DNA from: an uncultured Prevotellaceae bacterium
GTDB lineage: Bacteria; Bacteroidota; Bacteroidia; Bacteroidales; Bacteroidaceae
DNA length: 50,091 nucleotides
Direction: 5' to 3'
Assembly (NCBI GenBank): GCA_902786665.1
Contig: CADADN010000007.1
Span: forward strand, 1 to 50,091
Positions 1 through 8,144 of this stretch are shown here, piece after piece. Positions within the stretch are counted from its first letter, which is position 1. Each line of letters begins with the position of its first letter. The translations under genes and the position numbers were made by a program. Below the pieces are notes generated by a model. It was not told where the DNA came from, ran no database searches, and saw only the letters and a program-made list of their open reading frames with translations.

Positions 1-22
1 CCCACTAAGATACGGAAAAAGA

Positions 23-991
23 ATGAATAAAAAGAATAATAACAAAACGTATGAGCAAAAAGGCTTTAGCTTTTACGCTATGCGGAAATTAGTACAACAT
101 CATCAGCATATGGCATTGACACTCACTTTCAATGGACATCATTTCGTAGTGGAAGGCATCACTTTCGACCTCCTTCCATCCAACACCCGGCAGTTCGCCA
201 CAGAAGGCAGCCACCCATCTCCCGCGTTTACTTACACATTCCATATGGTGGAGCAACTGCCCCCCAACCCCGCACCAGGCGAGTCTTGGGAGCAGGTTTT
301 CGACCATCACGACATCGTCGTGTGGCGCAACGGTTCCTTGGAGCGCCGCCTGTTGGCAACAGGAACATCACCAAAAAATTATGCCGTCTACGAAGAGAGG
401 GATTCCAACCAAGCCGACATCTGGTTTCTCTCCTCCTTGCAGTCCCTCCTCCGCTTCGACACTGTATTCATCTCCACCCTGTCCATGGAGCGCCACCTGG
501 CTCCCCTTGGCAACTACATCTTACATTGTGCCTATCTGAGCCATAGTGGGGAAGCGGTTTTGTTTAGCGGCCCCAGTGGCTCGGGCAAGTCCACCCACGG
601 CAACCTATGGGCTCAGTTCGTACCTGACACCCACGTGGTGAATGGCGACCGCGGCCTTATCTACCGAGATGACGATGGCAAGTACTACGTATCGGGGTGG
701 CCTGTCTGCGGCAGCAGTGGCATCTGCCATGTGGAGCGTCATCCACTCCACGCCATCGTTTTCATCGAGCAAACACCTGACAACCAGTTGATACAAGAGC
801 CGACCGTCCGTCTGTTCACCCGCCTCTACTCCCAACTGACCATCAACCATTGGAACAAGGAGGCCACGATAACCGCCGTGGACTGGATAACATCCCTGCT
901 CAACAACGTGCCCGTCAAGGTGTATGGCTGCAACATGGCTCCCGACGCCCCCTTCACTCTGAAAAAGGCCCTCTTCCCAACGGAAGAATAG
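23..991 (+). CDS. HPr kinase-related P-loop protein of a peptide-modification type cassette
   Basis: The 322-residue protein has a Walker A loop, GPSGSGKST, at residues 183-191, followed by NGD at 207-209 and a GWPVCGSSG segment near 225-233. This layout matches the HPr kinase/PEP-carboxykinase-like C-terminal kinase domain. The N-terminal 170 residues are unlike the DNA-binding-like domain of true HprK and have no motif I can name. Relatives of HprK occur beside PqqD proteins and nucleotidyltransferases in peptide-modifying clusters; in the lasso peptide paeninodin such a kinase phosphorylates the precursor. Three genes of that type follow here, so a role in phosphorylating a peptide or small molecule is inferred, not shown. 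The ATG at 23 is chosen because nothing longer fits. The promoter, and any precursor gene upstream, would lie outside the window. Confidence 0.75.
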   Translation: MNKKNNNKTYEQKGFSFYAMRKLVQHHQHMALTLTFNGHHFVVEGITFDLLPSNTRQFATEGSHPSPAFTYTFHMVEQLPPNPAPGESWEQVFDHHDIVVWRNGSLERRLLATGTSPKNYAVYEERDSNQADIWFLSSLQSLLRFDTVFISTLSMERHLAPLGNYILHCAYLSHSGEAVLFSGPSGSGKSTHGNLWAQFVPDTHVVNGDRGLIYRDDDGKYYVSGWPVCGSSGICHVERHPLHAIVFIEQTPDNQLIQEPTVRLFTRLYSQLTINHWNKEATITAVDWITSLLNNVPVKVYGCNMAPDAPFTLKKALFPTEE

Positions 992-1070
992 GATGGACAC
1001 GAAAGTATGGAAATGATGTAGCAAAAGACATCCTTGTTTTTATTCGTACCTCTTGGCAGGATGGACATGC

Positions 1071-2315
1071 ATGAAGCAAGTCCCTACAGCTGCAACAGGC
1101 CATTCCTATCGATTTTCAAGTGGACTCACAACTCCCAAGATGGCATTAGATTTGGAGAAGCATCTGGTGGCGCGTGCCAATGAGGCATTTCAGCCCTTGA
1201 CCGCCAATTTCGAGTTGACACCGCTTTGCAACCAACGCTGTGAGATGTGCTTCATCCGCAGCACACGCAAGGAGGTGGAGGCTTGTGGCGGTTTACGACC
1301 CGCCGCCGCCTGGTTGGAGTTGGGGAAGCAATTGCAACAGATGGGCACCCTGTTCATCCTGCTCACCGGAGGCGAACCAATGCTCCACCCTGAATTCTCG
1401 ACCATATACACGTCGCTCCGCGACATGGGGTTCATCCTCACGCTGAACACCAACGGCACGCTGATTACCGAAGAGATGTGCCGCGAGACGTTCCGCGCCA
1501 AGCCCCGCCGCGTCAACGTGACCCTCTACGGGAGCAACGCCGACACCTACGAGCGCCTCTGCCACCACCGCGACGGTTTCGAGCAGACGATGCGTGGCCT
1601 ACGCCTGCTGCGCGAGTACGATATTGACACTAAACTCAACCTGAGCATGGTGAAAGCCAATGCCAAGGAATACGAAGAGCTGATGTCGATAGCCGACACA
1701 TTAGGCATCCCCGTGGTATCGAACAGTTACATGTTTCCCATCTCCCGCAGCCCCAAGGGTTCCAAAGCCACCGGCTGCCTTGAGTCACGCCTGACACCAG
1801 AGGATGCCGCCCGTTTCGAAGACCTCCACCAACGCTACGAAAAAGGCGATGAATATGAGTTTTTCGCCCGTCAGTGCGTATCTCAGGCCCGAAAGACATC
1901 ATCTCCCTCCTTGGAGGGCACGACATTGAACTGCCGTGCGGCAAGGAGTTCGATGTGGGTGAGTTGGCACCATCATATCAGCCCTTGCGTGATGATGGAG
2001 ATTCCATATGTGGACCTCTCCACCGGCGCCACGCACCCCTTCGCCTACGCCCCCTCGACACCGTTCGCCGAGGAAGTCAAACATAAGGGCACTACCCCAT
2101 CGCTACCCGCCGGCAACCTTCCAGAAGCGTGGAAGTGGCTTACAGCAATTTGCCAGCACCTTCCCCCCTTCGACGAGTGCTCCGGCTGTCGCCTGAAACA
2201 CATCTGCCAGGTGTGCTATGCCGCCGCCCTCCACGAGAAGCGCCAGTGCGGCACCATCCGCTACCTCTGCGACATGGCCCAAGAAGAAATCAACATCCTA
2301 TCCACCAATGCATAA
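1071..2315 (+). CDS. Radical SAM/SPASM domain enzyme
   Basis: This 414-residue protein carries the radical SAM cluster motif as CNQRCEMC, with cysteines at 53, 57 and 60, in the CX3CX2C spacing. A GGEP motif follows near 100-103 (TGGEPMLHP), the usual SAM-binding element. Eight cysteines at about 288, 306, 370, 373, 379, 382, 393 and 400 form a SPASM-like C-terminus that would hold auxiliary Fe-S clusters. Radical SAM/SPASM enzymes modify peptides or act as anaerobic sulfatase-type maturases. The next gene encodes a PqqD-like protein, which fits a peptide substrate. The ATG at 1071 is preferred over a TTG at 1053; an ATG at 1140 is also possible. No small precursor ORF was found in the 80-base gap upstream. 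The family is secure and the substrate unknown. Confidence 0.88.
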   Translation: MKQVPTAATGHSYRFSSGLTTPKMALDLEKHLVARANEAFQPLTANFELTPLCNQRCEMCFIRSTRKEVEACGGLRPAAAWLELGKQLQQMGTLFILLTGGEPMLHPEFSTIYTSLRDMGFILTLNTNGTLITEEMCRETFRAKPRRVNVTLYGSNADTYERLCHHRDGFEQTMRGLRLLREYDIDTKLNLSMVKANAKEYEELMSIADTLGIPVVSNSYMFPISRSPKGSKATGCLESRLTPEDAARFEDLHQRYEKGDEYEFFARQCVSQARKTSSPSLEGTTLNCRAARSSMWVSWHHHISPCVMMEIPYVDLSTGATHPFAYAPSTPFAEEVKHKGTTPSLPAGNLPEAWKWLTAICQHLPPFDECSGCRLKHICQVCYAAALHEKRQCGTIRYLCDMAQEEINILSTNA

Positions 2316-2589
2316 GACCCAGACATTCATCCAGAGAGACATCTCTGGCGAGACCATGCTGATACCCATCGGCGAGACCGCCCGCAACTTCAACGGGATG
2401 ATCACCCTCCAGGGCATCGGTGGTTTCATATGGGAACACATCGAAGAAGCCGAGAGCCTGGAACACCTCATCGACATGGTCACGACCGAGTATGCCGTGG
2501 ACCGCAAGACCGCCGGCGGCGACGCGCTGTTCTTCATCATGCAACTTCTCCGCGCCGGTATGATCCGACCGACGGGAAAACATTGGTGA
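2308..2589 (+). CDS. PqqD-like peptide chaperone (RiPP recognition element)
   Basis: A 93-residue protein that starts inside the end of the radical SAM gene (8-base overlap), so the two are probably translationally coupled. It has the compact PqqD pattern: a beta-rich N-terminus, the NFNGMITLQGIGGFIWEHI segment that resembles 'LN.tg..IW', then a helical region ending in an amphipathic helix (FFIMQLLRAGMI). PqqD proteins bind the leader of a ribosomal peptide and present it to a radical SAM enzyme. Its position directly after a SPASM enzyme supports that role. The length is usual for the family. What peptide it would bind is not visible in this window. Confidence 0.8.
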   Translation: MHKTQTFIQRDISGETMLIPIGETARNFNGMITLQGIGGFIWEHIEEAESLEHLIDMVTTEYAVDRKTAGGDALFFIMQLLRAGMIRPTGKHW

Positions 2590-2607
2590 ACCTCGCCTCA
2601 CTCGTGA

Positions 2608-3735
2608 ATGACTTCTATCGACGACATCCTCTTGTCACTCACTCGTGCCGCCCTCTGGGACACGGAGCCGCATTTGGACGCACCCCTCTCCCCTGCCGCC
2701 TGGGAGCAGCTCTACCATCAGGCCCGCAAGCAGACGGTTCAAGGCATCGTCTATGATGCCGTCTGCCGCCTTCCTGAGGCACAGCTGCCTCCCGACGATC
2801 TGTTGGGCACTTGGATGGAAGAGGTTCTGTATATAGAGACGACCCACCGCCACCATCTGAAGGCACTTGTATGGGTGACCAGCCGTATGGAATCGGAGAG
2901 TGCCCTGCGCCCCATCGTTCTCAAGGGCTTGCCCGTAGCGAGCCTATACCTTGCCCCACATCACCGTGTGAGCGGCGACATCGACCTTTTCTATGGCAGC
3001 CTTGCCGCCGCCAGCGAAGCCGACCGCCAGGTGGAATCCTGGGGCATCCCCGTCACCCATGGCCTCGACGGCGAAAGCAGCTATCTTGTCAACGACGTCC
3101 CCATCGAGCACCACGGCCTCCTCGTCCATTCCCATGTGCCATGGCGGAAACGCCGGCTGCGTGCATGGATAGAGCAACGCCTCAGCGATGCCGACGCCAC
3201 GACGGAATGTAGCATAGGAAACAATACAGTCAAGGTGCTGTCACCCGAACTCGACCTGTTGCAGTTGAGCAGTCACGCCTTGAAGCACGCCCTGAACGAG
3301 GGCATCGGCCTCCGTCAGTTGTGCGACATCGCACTTTTCGTCACCCATCACCGCGAGAAGCTGCCGCCAGATACCGTCCGTCCAATACTCAAACGTTTCG
3401 GACTCCTCCGTTGGACCGACCTCTGCCTGAGCTACGGCGTTGAACACTTAGGCATCAGACAAGAACAACTCCCATTTCCTGTTCACGCCAGCAAGGGGTT
3501 GGTGGCCTCCATGCACGACGAGGTGATGCAGAGCGGCAACTTCGGCTTCCTCGATGAAAGATACCACACCCAAGGGAAAGCACCACGTCAAAAAGCCACA
3601 GCACGCCGCATCACACGCAACGTGTGGCGATACATGCGGCTGTCGCCCCAAGAGGCACTTTGCTGGTCATTGGGACTGGCCGCCGTCCGTGCAGGAGAGA
3701 AGGCAGGGATGAGTTTTGGGGAGGAATCGGAATAA
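2608..3735 (+). CDS. NTP_transf_5 family nucleotidyltransferase
   Basis: This 375-residue protein contains the segment IVLKGLPVASLYLAP, followed by HRVSGDIDLFYG, at about residues 97-127. This is the K-G ... R-x-x-G-D-x-D pattern of the uncharacterised nucleotidyltransferase family (Pfam NTP_transf_5), whose two aspartates would bind metal. Proteins of this family accompany HprK-like kinases in lasso-peptide and similar clusters, which agrees with the three genes before it (18 bases from PqqD). Its donor and acceptor are unknown. The last codons and the stop lie inside a 9-bp tandem repeat, so the acidic end (GEESE) is probably encoded by repeat sequence and not conserved. Confidence 0.8.
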   Translation: MTSIDDILLSLTRAALWDTEPHLDAPLSPAAWEQLYHQARKQTVQGIVYDAVCRLPEAQLPPDDLLGTWMEEVLYIETTHRHHLKALVWVTSRMESESALRPIVLKGLPVASLYLAPHHRVSGDIDLFYGSLAAASEADRQVESWGIPVTHGLDGESSYLVNDVPIEHHGLLVHSHVPWRKRRLRAWIEQRLSDADATTECSIGNNTVKVLSPELDLLQLSSHALKHALNEGIGLRQLCDIALFVTHHREKLPPDTVRPILKRFGLLRWTDLCLSYGVEHLGIRQEQLPFPVHASKGLVASMHDEVMQSGNFGFLDERYHTQGKAPRQKATARRITRNVWRYMRLSPQEALCWSLGLAAVRAGEKAGMSFGEESE

Positions 3736-3775
3736 TCGGAGGAATCGGAAAAATTGGAGGAATCGGAGGAATCGG
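3722..3775 (+). repeat. Six-unit 9-bp tandem repeat (AGGAATCGG)
   Basis: Six contiguous 9-bp units run from 3722 to 3775: four are exactly AGGAATCGG and two (units 2 and 4) are degenerate. The TAA stop of the nucleotidyltransferase gene (3733-3735) falls in unit 2. The repeat is therefore both coding and intergenic. Confidence 0.9.
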
Positions 3776-3823
3776 AAACCAAAAGAAATAAGGTGCCCAA
3801 TTTGTTGTATCGACATTTAATCA

Positions 3824-3860
3824 AAGCCCCCACCCCAGCCCCTCCCCTGCAGGGGAGGGG
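3824..3860. repeat. GC-rich element ending in a 22-bp palindrome
   Basis: A C-rich run (CCCCCACCCCAGCC) leads into a perfect palindrome at 3839-3860, CCCCTCCCC-TGCA-GGGGAGGGG, which would form a 9-bp all-GC/AT-poor stem with a 4-base loop. No T-run follows on the + strand, so it is not a canonical terminator. A related C-rich stretch without the second arm occurs at 49981-50009, which suggests a dispersed repeat element. It sits between the peptide-type cassette and the export genes and may mark a module boundary. The rest of the 3736-3977 gap shows no gene. Confidence 0.8.
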
Positions 3861-3977
3861 ATATGCGCACCAATTGTTGGACGAGACCTCTTGACAAAGA
3901 AAGCGAAACGTAATCTTTATGAAAAAACAGATTACAAAATGGACACCCTACAAAAGGAAGTACAAAAAAATCGAGAT

Positions 3978-4781
3978 ATGAAAAAGAACATCCAACTATT
4001 TACAATGCTTTTAGCAGTGCTGTCAGTCATGTCGTGCAGGACACGCACCCAGATGATTTACTTGGAAGACATGGCGGAAGGAGTGCAATACCCCACAGCC
4101 CCCGCCAAGGACCTGGTCATCCAAAGCGATGACAAACTCACCATCAAGGTGAGTTGCAAGAACCCCGAACTGGCCCTGGCCTTCAATATGCCCACCCCGG
4201 GCAACTACAGCGTGAGTGAAGAAGGCAACATCAGTAGCAGCAGTGGCCCCAACGCAACAGCCCATTACACGGTGAGCAATGACGGAACCATCGACTTCCC
4301 CGTACTGGGCAAGTTGCAAGCACGCGGCCTCACCTGCCGTGAACTGAGCGAGAGCATCAAGAAAGAGCTGCAGACCCGCAACCTGATCACCGACCCCTTC
4401 GTCACCACCGAAATCATCAACTTCACCTACTCCGTGCTCGGCGAGTCGAAGAAAGTGGGCACCATCGAGGTGAAAGGCAAGGACCGCATCACCATCCTCG
4501 ATGCCTTGGCACAGTCGGGCGACCTCTCGGATAACGCCAAGTTGGAACGCATCGCCGTCATCCGTGAAGAGAACGGCAAGCGTCAGATCTATCACTGCAA
4601 CATCCGCTCGAAAGAAATCTTCGAATCCCCCGTGTTCTACCTGAAACAGAACGACATCATCTACGTGGAACCAGGCGAGCGCAAGGCACGTGAGGAGCAA
4701 CGTCGCGACATGCAATGGGTTTTCACCGGCGCCTCCTTGCTCACCACCATCATCTCCATCATCTCACTGGTGAAAAAATAG
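3978..4781 (+). CDS. wza: Polysaccharide export outer-membrane lipoprotein, Wza family
   Basis: The 267-residue product begins with a lipoprotein signal peptide whose lipobox is SVMSC, with the acylated cysteine at residue 20. The ATG at 3978 is chosen because it places that signal at the very N-terminus; the frame is open further upstream (ATG 3939, TTG 3891), but those starts would bury it. A poly-export domain follows (DLVIQSDDKLTIKV through YTVSNDGTIDFPVLGKL), then an SLBB-like domain (GTIEVKGKDRITILDAL). A C-terminal hydrophobic helix (WVFTGASLLTTIISIISLV) is consistent with the Wza transmembrane barrel, though relatives are longer. It would form the outer-membrane channel for polymer made by the genes downstream. 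Wzc follows after 109 bases. Confidence 0.9.
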   Translation: MKKNIQLFTMLLAVLSVMSCRTRTQMIYLEDMAEGVQYPTAPAKDLVIQSDDKLTIKVSCKNPELALAFNMPTPGNYSVSEEGNISSSSGPNATAHYTVSNDGTIDFPVLGKLQARGLTCRELSESIKKELQTRNLITDPFVTTEIINFTYSVLGESKKVGTIEVKGKDRITILDALAQSGDLSDNAKLERIAVIREENGKRQIYHCNIRSKEIFESPVFYLKQNDIIYVEPGERKAREEQRRDMQWVFTGASLLTTIISIISLVKK

Positions 4782-4812
4782 ACATTTACAAAAGCCCTAA
4801 GGCTCATAGAGG

Positions 4813-4857
4813 CCTTAAAGACCTTAAAGTCCTTAGAGTCTTTAAAGACCTTACAAT
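4813..4857 (+). repeat. Five-unit 9-bp tandem repeat (CCTTAAAGW)
   Basis: Five 9-bp units occupy 4813-4857: CCTTAAAGA, CCTTAAAGT, CCTTAGAGT, CTTTAAAGA, CCTTACAAT. It fills most of the wza-wzc intergenic gap. The sequence differs from the other two repeat families in the window but shares their position at a gene junction. Confidence 0.85.
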
Positions 4858-4890
4858 CACACGACATCACACACCCAAAGCACCTGCGAT

Positions 4891-7401
4891 ATGGTAAAAA
4901 TGACTGAACAAAAAAGCATGGCCCCCGATTCCTCGCTGGCATCGAAAGGCTTCAACATCAACCCCCTCGACATCCTCCGCTACTTGTTGGGCAACTGGTA
5001 TTGGTTCGTCCTCTCCGCCGCCCTGTTCGGTGGCTGGGCATGGTACAAATACAGCACCACGCAGTTCCGCTACACCACCAATGCCACGGTGATGTTCAAG
5101 GATGCACACACCACCGCCCGCCAAGCCGGTCTCGACCGCCTCGCCAACGCCACCCCCCAGGTGAACATCTCCAACGAGATTCTCCAATTCCAGTCGCCGG
5201 AATTGATGCGCAAGGCCGTTCTCCGCCTTCACGCCGAGGTGGACTACACGGTAATGGACTACCTTCGGAAAGAAGAACTTTACAGCAAGTCGCCCATCAA
5301 GGTGACATTCTACGATGTGGAAGACGACCGTGAAGCATTCATGGAAGTCAAACCCATCAATGACACTATAGTTCGCCTTTCCGGTTTCACTGACGGCAAA
5401 GTGCTGGACGCCACGCTGGGCAAGACGGTCCGCACCCCCCTTGGCCGCCTTAGCGTGACGAAGACCCTTTATTATGGCACCGAATGGCTGGGCCATACCA
5501 TCTCCGTGAAGAAGAATGATGTCAACAAGACCATAGGTGAAATGTGCCCCAACCTCAGAATCAGCCAAGGCTCCTCAGATGATGGCAAATATGGCAACTT
5601 CACCTCCTCCATCTTGTATATGAACTTCGAAGACGTTTCCCCCGTACGTGCTGAAGACATCCTCAACACGCTGATAGCCATCTACAACGAAGAAACCATC
5701 ACCGACAAGAACCAAATCGCCATCAACACATCAAACTTCATCGACGAGCGCCTGGCCATCATCGAGAAAGAACTTGGCGGCGTGGAGGCCCAGATTCAGA
5801 GTTACAAGGAACAGAACAACATGACCGACCTTGGCAGCGTGACCTCCACCGCACAAACCAATCGTGAGCGTTACAGCACCGAGGTGAAGGACCTGATGCT
5901 TCAACAGCAGACAGGCAACTACCTGCGCGACTATCTCCGCGACCCCTCGAAAGCCACCGACTTGATTCCCAGCAACACGGGCATCAACAACGGAGCCATT
6001 GAAGAGCAAATCAACCTCTACAACAAGTCGAAACTCCGTCGCGACAAGTTGCTGGAGGGCGGAGGCGGTGAGAACAACCCCGTGATTGAAGACCTGAACA
6101 GCACGCTGAACTCCATGCGGCAGAACATCCTCCGCTCTGTGGACAACCACAATGCGAACATCAACGCGAAAATCGAGGACATGGCCAACCGCGCCAGCCA
6201 GGCTGCAGCCCGCATCTCTCAAATCCCCCGCCAACAGCGCCAGATGCTCTCCATCGAGCGCCAGCAACATATCAAGGAAGAGTTGTATCTATACTTGCTC
6301 AACAAGCGCGAGGAGAATGCGCTGAGCCTCGCCACCACGGAGTCCAACGCCCGTGTGCTACAGCCAGCCTACGGCAACAAGACCCCCGTCTCCCCAATCC
6401 TCAAGCTGATGATGACCAAGAACATGGCGGTGGCCATCGGCATCCCCCTCATCGCCTTGATGGGCCTCTTCTTCTTCGACACCCGTGTGAAGAGCCGCAA
6501 GGATATCGAGGACATGACCTCCGTGCCGTTCATCGGCGAGATTCCCAAGCATAGCTTTTCGAAAGGAGTCATGGGCAAGTCGGACAAGAAAAACCAACGC
6601 ATCGTGGTGCTCAACGACAGCCGCGACCTGACGAGCGAGGCCTTCCGCATCGTTCGCACCAACATGGACTTCATGCGCGTGAAGACCGAGAAACTGCAGG
6701 TCATCACCTTCAGCAGCTTCGGCTCCGCCGCCGGCAAGACCTTCGTGTCGAGCAACCTCGCCGCGAGCTTTGCACAGACCGGCAAGCATGTGCTGATTGT
6801 CGACCTGGACATTCGCAAAGGTACACTTACCATCCACACCAAGCACCATCAGTCGAAAGGCATGACCAACTACCTTTCCGGTCAGGCCACACTCGACGAA
6901 ATCATCCAGCACGACGACATCTGCGAGGGTCTCGACGTGATTCCCGCCGGAGGCATCGCTCCCAACCCTGCCGAACTGCTGTTGAGTGAACGCCTGGACC
7001 GACTCATCGAGGAGTTGCGCACACGCTACGACTACATCTTCATCGACAACGTGCCTTACGGTGTGGTGGCCGACGCCGTCATCACCAACCGCATCGCCGA
7101 CCTCACCATCTTCGTCATCCGCGTGGGTCGTGTGGACCGCCGAATGATGCCCGAAGTGGAGAAAATCTACAATAGCGGCAAACTGAAGAACATGTCGCTG
7201 ATACTCAACGGCACATCGCTTCACAGCGGATATGGATATGGTTACGGATATGGCTACGGATATGGTTACGGTTACGGCTACGGCTACACCAGCAACAAGC
7301 CATGGTGGCAACGCCTCTTCACCTTCGGCAAGAAGAAAAAGCGCCATCACCGCAAGCATGAGGAAGCGGCCAAGAAAAAGGAGCGGAAAGAAAAGTCATA
7401 A
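4891..7401 (+). CDS. wzc: Wzc-like chain-length determinant and BY-type tyrosine kinase
   Basis: The 836-residue inner-membrane protein has a Wzz-type domain flanked by transmembrane helices (about residues 33-52 and 510-530), with a coiled-coil region between them. A cytoplasmic BY-kinase domain follows. Its Walker A is GSAAGKT at 611-617 and its Walker A' is VLIVDLDIRKG. The C-terminus has ten tyrosines alternating with glycines at 781-799, the autophosphorylated cluster of such kinases, then a very basic tail rich in Lys and His. The kinase would control polymer length and export together with the Wza-like lipoprotein before it and the phosphatase after it. ATG 4891 is used; ATG 4900 is almost equally good. 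Confidence 0.93.
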   Translation: MVKMTEQKSMAPDSSLASKGFNINPLDILRYLLGNWYWFVLSAALFGGWAWYKYSTTQFRYTTNATVMFKDAHTTARQAGLDRLANATPQVNISNEILQFQSPELMRKAVLRLHAEVDYTVMDYLRKEELYSKSPIKVTFYDVEDDREAFMEVKPINDTIVRLSGFTDGKVLDATLGKTVRTPLGRLSVTKTLYYGTEWLGHTISVKKNDVNKTIGEMCPNLRISQGSSDDGKYGNFTSSILYMNFEDVSPVRAEDILNTLIAIYNEETITDKNQIAINTSNFIDERLAIIEKELGGVEAQIQSYKEQNNMTDLGSVTSTAQTNRERYSTEVKDLMLQQQTGNYLRDYLRDPSKATDLIPSNTGINNGAIEEQINLYNKSKLRRDKLLEGGGGENNPVIEDLNSTLNSMRQNILRSVDNHNANINAKIEDMANRASQAAARISQIPRQQRQMLSIERQQHIKEELYLYLLNKREENALSLATTESNARVLQPAYGNKTPVSPILKLMMTKNMAVAIGIPLIALMGLFFFDTRVKSRKDIEDMTSVPFIGEIPKHSFSKGVMGKSDKKNQRIVVLNDSRDLTSEAFRIVRTNMDFMRVKTEKLQVITFSSFGSAAGKTFVSSNLAASFAQTGKHVLIVDLDIRKGTLTIHTKHHQSKGMTNYLSGQATLDEIIQHDDICEGLDVIPAGGIAPNPAELLLSERLDRLIEELRTRYDYIFIDNVPYGVVADAVITNRIADLTIFVIRVGRVDRRMMPEVEKIYNSGKLKNMSLILNGTSLHSGYGYGYGYGYGYGYGYGYGYTSNKPWWQRLFTFGKKKKRHHRKHEEAAKKKERKEKS

Positions 7402-7413
7402 CCCCATAGGAAC

Positions 7414-8127
7414 GTGTTCAAATTCAAGCATCGCCTACTGAAGTCAGGCATCCTTCGCGGCAAGACCGACATTCACTGCCACGTGCTTCCCGGGGTCGAT
7501 GACGGTTCGCCCGACATGCCACATAGTCTCGACCTGCTCGACTATATGGAGCAAGACTTGGGTTTTGTAGCCGCCTGGCTCACCCCCCACGTGATGGAAG
7601 GCAACGGCAACACCGCCGCCCGCCTACACGAGCCTTACGAAACTCTCGTCAACCATTACGAGGGCGGCATGCAGTTGCACCTTTCCTCGGAGTACATGCT
7701 CGACGAGGGATTCCGTGAGCGGCTCTCCACCGACGCGCTGTCTTTGGGCAATCACCACCTGCTGGTGGAGACCTCCTACATGAGCGGTCCCAACGACCTC
7801 TACGGCTTATTGCTAAGCGTGTGGCACAAGGAACTGAAGCCACTCATCGCCCACCCGGAGCGTTATATGTACATGTCGGAATCCGACTACCACAACTTGA
7901 AGGGCCATGGCTATGAGTTCCAACTCAACCTGCTGTCGCTCAGCGGCTATTACGGTCTTCGTCCCCAACAGGTGGCCTTCCAACTTCTAGAGGAGGGTCT
8001 TTACGACAACGTGGGCACCGACCTCCACCACCTCAAACGCTTCGAAGACTTCCTCTGGGACCTGAAACTCACACGCAAGCAATTGGACGCCCTTGAGGAG
8101 TTGTTTGCCAACAACGAAAATTTGTGA
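7414..8127 (+). CDS. PHP-domain protein-tyrosine phosphatase, CpsB/YwqE family
   Basis: This 237-residue protein opens with TDIHCHVLPGVDDGS, the metal-binding PHP motif of CpsB/Wzb-type manganese-dependent tyrosine phosphatases. Further histidines appear at TPHVMEG, LIAHPERY and GTDLHHL, the usual ligand positions. Family members dephosphorylate the Wzc kinase; the gene begins 12 bases after wzc, which supports the pairing. The start is a GTG at 7414, because no ATG lies before the metal-binding motif. Confidence 0.92.
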   Translation: MFKFKHRLLKSGILRGKTDIHCHVLPGVDDGSPDMPHSLDLLDYMEQDLGFVAAWLTPHVMEGNGNTAARLHEPYETLVNHYEGGMQLHLSSEYMLDEGFRERLSTDALSLGNHHLLVETSYMSGPNDLYGLLLSVWHKELKPLIAHPERYMYMSESDYHNLKGHGYEFQLNLLSLSGYYGLRPQQVAFQLLEEGLYDNVGTDLHHLKRFEDFLWDLKLTRKQLDALEELFANNENL

Positions 8128-8144
8128 CCACGAATAAGGGAACG

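Noticed and set aside
3891-3977. Longer N-terminus for the Wza-like protein from TTG 3891 or ATG 3939
   Set aside because: It would place a charged segment before the lipoprotein signal peptide; the ATG at 3978 gives a normal signal and lipobox.
6358-7359. Long open frames on the minus strand (for example 6358-7359, 4023-4715 and 48274-49476)
   Set aside because: They lie fully inside convincing + strand genes, have no recognisable motifs, and reflect the codon bias of the gene on the other strand.
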